The translations under genes and the position numbers were made by a program. Below the pieces are notes generated by a model. The model saw nothing but the letters and a program-made list of their open reading frames with translations, made no database searches and was not told the origin of the DNA. Positions 63,020 through 64,000 of a stretch of 64,000 nt of DNA are shown here, in pieces; positions within the stretch are counted from its first letter, which is position 1; each line of letters begins with the position of its first letter. The stretch comes from Alkaliphilus sp. B6464 (GTDB lineage Bacteria > Bacillota > Clostridia > Peptostreptococcales > Natronincolaceae), in the NCBI RefSeq assembly GCF_018141165.1, contig NZ_CP058557.1, forward strand, positions 2,356,001 through 2,420,000, written 5' to 3'.

Positions 63020-64000
63020 ATGATACATAAGAAGTATTGGACATATAACAAGTTGGATAATATAAAGGTTGAAGAATTATCAAACAGTCTTGGAATTACA
63101 TCAACTATTTCGAGAGTTTTATTAAATAGAGGAATAGCAAATCGTGATGAAGCAAAGAAGTTTTTATATTCAAGTTTAACTCAGCTGCACGATCCATTTC
63201 TTCTTAAAGATATGGGTAAGGTTGTCGATCGAATTAAGGAAGCCATAAGAAATAATGAAAAAATATGTATTTATGGTGATTATGATGTTGATGGGATATC
63301 AAGTACATCGATTATGATTAAATATTTTAATTCAATCAACCACCCTGTCAGCTATTATATACCTAGTAGAATGGAAGAAGGTTATGGATTAAATAAAGAT
63401 GCCATTGAGAAAATATTTATTAATGGAACTAGATTAATCATTACAGTGGATTGTGGTATTACATCTGTAGAGGAAGTAAAATTTGCGAATAGTTTGGGAA
63501 TAGATATGATAATAACCGATCACCATGAATGTCAAAACGTGTTACCTGATGCTTACGGTATTATTAATCCAAAACAAAAGGATTGCTCATATCCTTTTGA
63601 TAAAATCTGTGGATGTGGATTAGTCTTTAAATTAATTCAGGCATTGACACCGGCGGAGGTTTTTAAAACATCTATATACGATTACTTAGATATTGCTGCA
63701 ATAGCCACAGTAGCCGATGTAGTTTCTTTAACAGATGAAAACCGGGTTATAGTTAAAAATGGTCTTGAATACATTTCTGAAAGTATAAATCCTGGTATTC
63801 AGGCTTTATTGAAGGTTTGTGGGTTTGAAGATAGAAGATTAAATGCAGGAAATATAGCTTTTGGCCTTGCTCCTAGAATTAATGCTGCAGGTAGAATTAG
63901 TTCTGCAGATGCTGGTGTCCAACTACTTACAGCTACAGATGTTAATCATGCTAATAAAATTGCACAATTACTAAATGAAGAGAATAGATATAGACAAGAA
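63020..64000 (+). CDS. recJ: Single-stranded-DNA exonuclease RecJ (3' end missing)
   Basis: The frame is open from ATG 63020 to the window edge (327 codons). The DHH phosphoesterase motifs are present: YGDYDVDGISS (about 87-97), TDHHE (about 167-171) and ADVVSL, and the LNAGNIAFGLAPRINAAGRI motif near the cut. RecJ degrades single-stranded DNA 5' to 3' in repair. AGGTG is 8 bases before the ATG. Its place after secDF is conserved in Firmicutes. Confidence 0.95.
   Translation, partial: MIHKKYWTYNKLDNIKVEELSNSLGITSTISRVLLNRGIANRDEAKKFLYSSLTQLHDPFLLKDMGKVVDRIKEAIRNNEKICIYGDYDVDGISSTSIMIKYFNSINHPVSYYIPSRMEEGYGLNKDAIEKIFINGTRLIITVDCGITSVEEVKFANSLGIDMIITDHHECQNVLPDAYGIINPKQKDCSYPFDKICGCGLVFKLIQALTPAEVFKTSIYDYLDIAAIATVADVVSLTDENRVIVKNGLEYISESINPGIQALLKVCGFEDRRLNAGNIAFGLAPRINAAGRISSADAGVQLLTATDVNHANKIAQLLNEENRYRQE

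Overview
The window is a low-GC, spore-forming, strictly anaerobic member of the Clostridia; the genus cannot be fixed from sequence alone. The evidence is AT-rich DNA, an Rnf complex in the order rnfCDGEAB, sporulation genes (spoIVFA/spoIVFB, spoIID, a bofC-like gene, a GerMN protein), oxygen-sensitive iron-sulfur serine dehydratase, the SCIFF peptide with its maturase, and a complete selenocysteine insertion kit. The gene order (mreBCD, min, spoIVFAB, rplU-prp-rpmA, obg; and bofC, ruvCAB, queA, tgt, yajC, secDF, recJ) matches the Firmicutes core order. The two ends cut an NlpC/P60 hydrolase (5' end missing) and recJ (3' end missing).

Layout. 0-2.7 kb: cell-wall enzymes and a SPOR protein. 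3-8 kb: Rnf ion-pumping ferredoxin:NAD oxidoreductase behind a Rex-like palindrome. 8.3-17.7 kb: Gx transporter, DUF4321, maf, radC, mreBCD, a long PBP2 and minCDE (shape and division). 18-26.5 kb: spoIVFA/B protease pair, a paired radical SAM / DUF2344 system of unknown role, RNase G, L21-Prp-L27 with the L21 leader, and obg. 26.5-31 kb: YhbY, nadD, yqeK, an LCP ligase, a Ca/Na exchanger and rsfS. 31.2-33.9 kb: a serine-catabolism unit (PAS/HTH regulator, ridA, sdaAB, sdaAA). 34-38.7 kb: dacF-like carboxypeptidase, comEA, selD and an amino-acid symporter. 39.2-47.4 kb: selA, selB, a two-component system, GerMN protein, rluF, bioY behind a BirA operator, and tRNA-Sec. 47.4-50.1 kb: an accessory stretch with small membrane proteins and at least two decayed genes. 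50.2-64 kb: bofC-like, ruvCAB, spoIID-like, queA-tgt, yajC, scfAB, a gamma-carbonic-anhydrase-like protein, secD, secF and recJ.

Selenocysteine. All four sel functions lie within 11.2 kb. selD itself carries an in-frame UGA at codon 16 (36245-36247), with a SECIS-like hairpin just after it, so the true gene starts at 36200, 276 bases before the first uninterrupted ATG. tRNA-Sec (anticodon TCA) is at 47277-47373. SelD supplies selenophosphate, SelA converts Ser-tRNA-Sec, and SelB delivers it; the cell must already make selenocysteine in order to make full-length SelD.

Most of the window is conserved core genome. The least explained sequence is the decayed zone downstream of tRNA-Sec, a nested inverted repeat before spoIVFA, an operator-like palindrome inside the obg promoter, and a structured non-coding element between secF and recJ. 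I found no CRISPR array, insertion sequence, prophage or convincing novel defence system.
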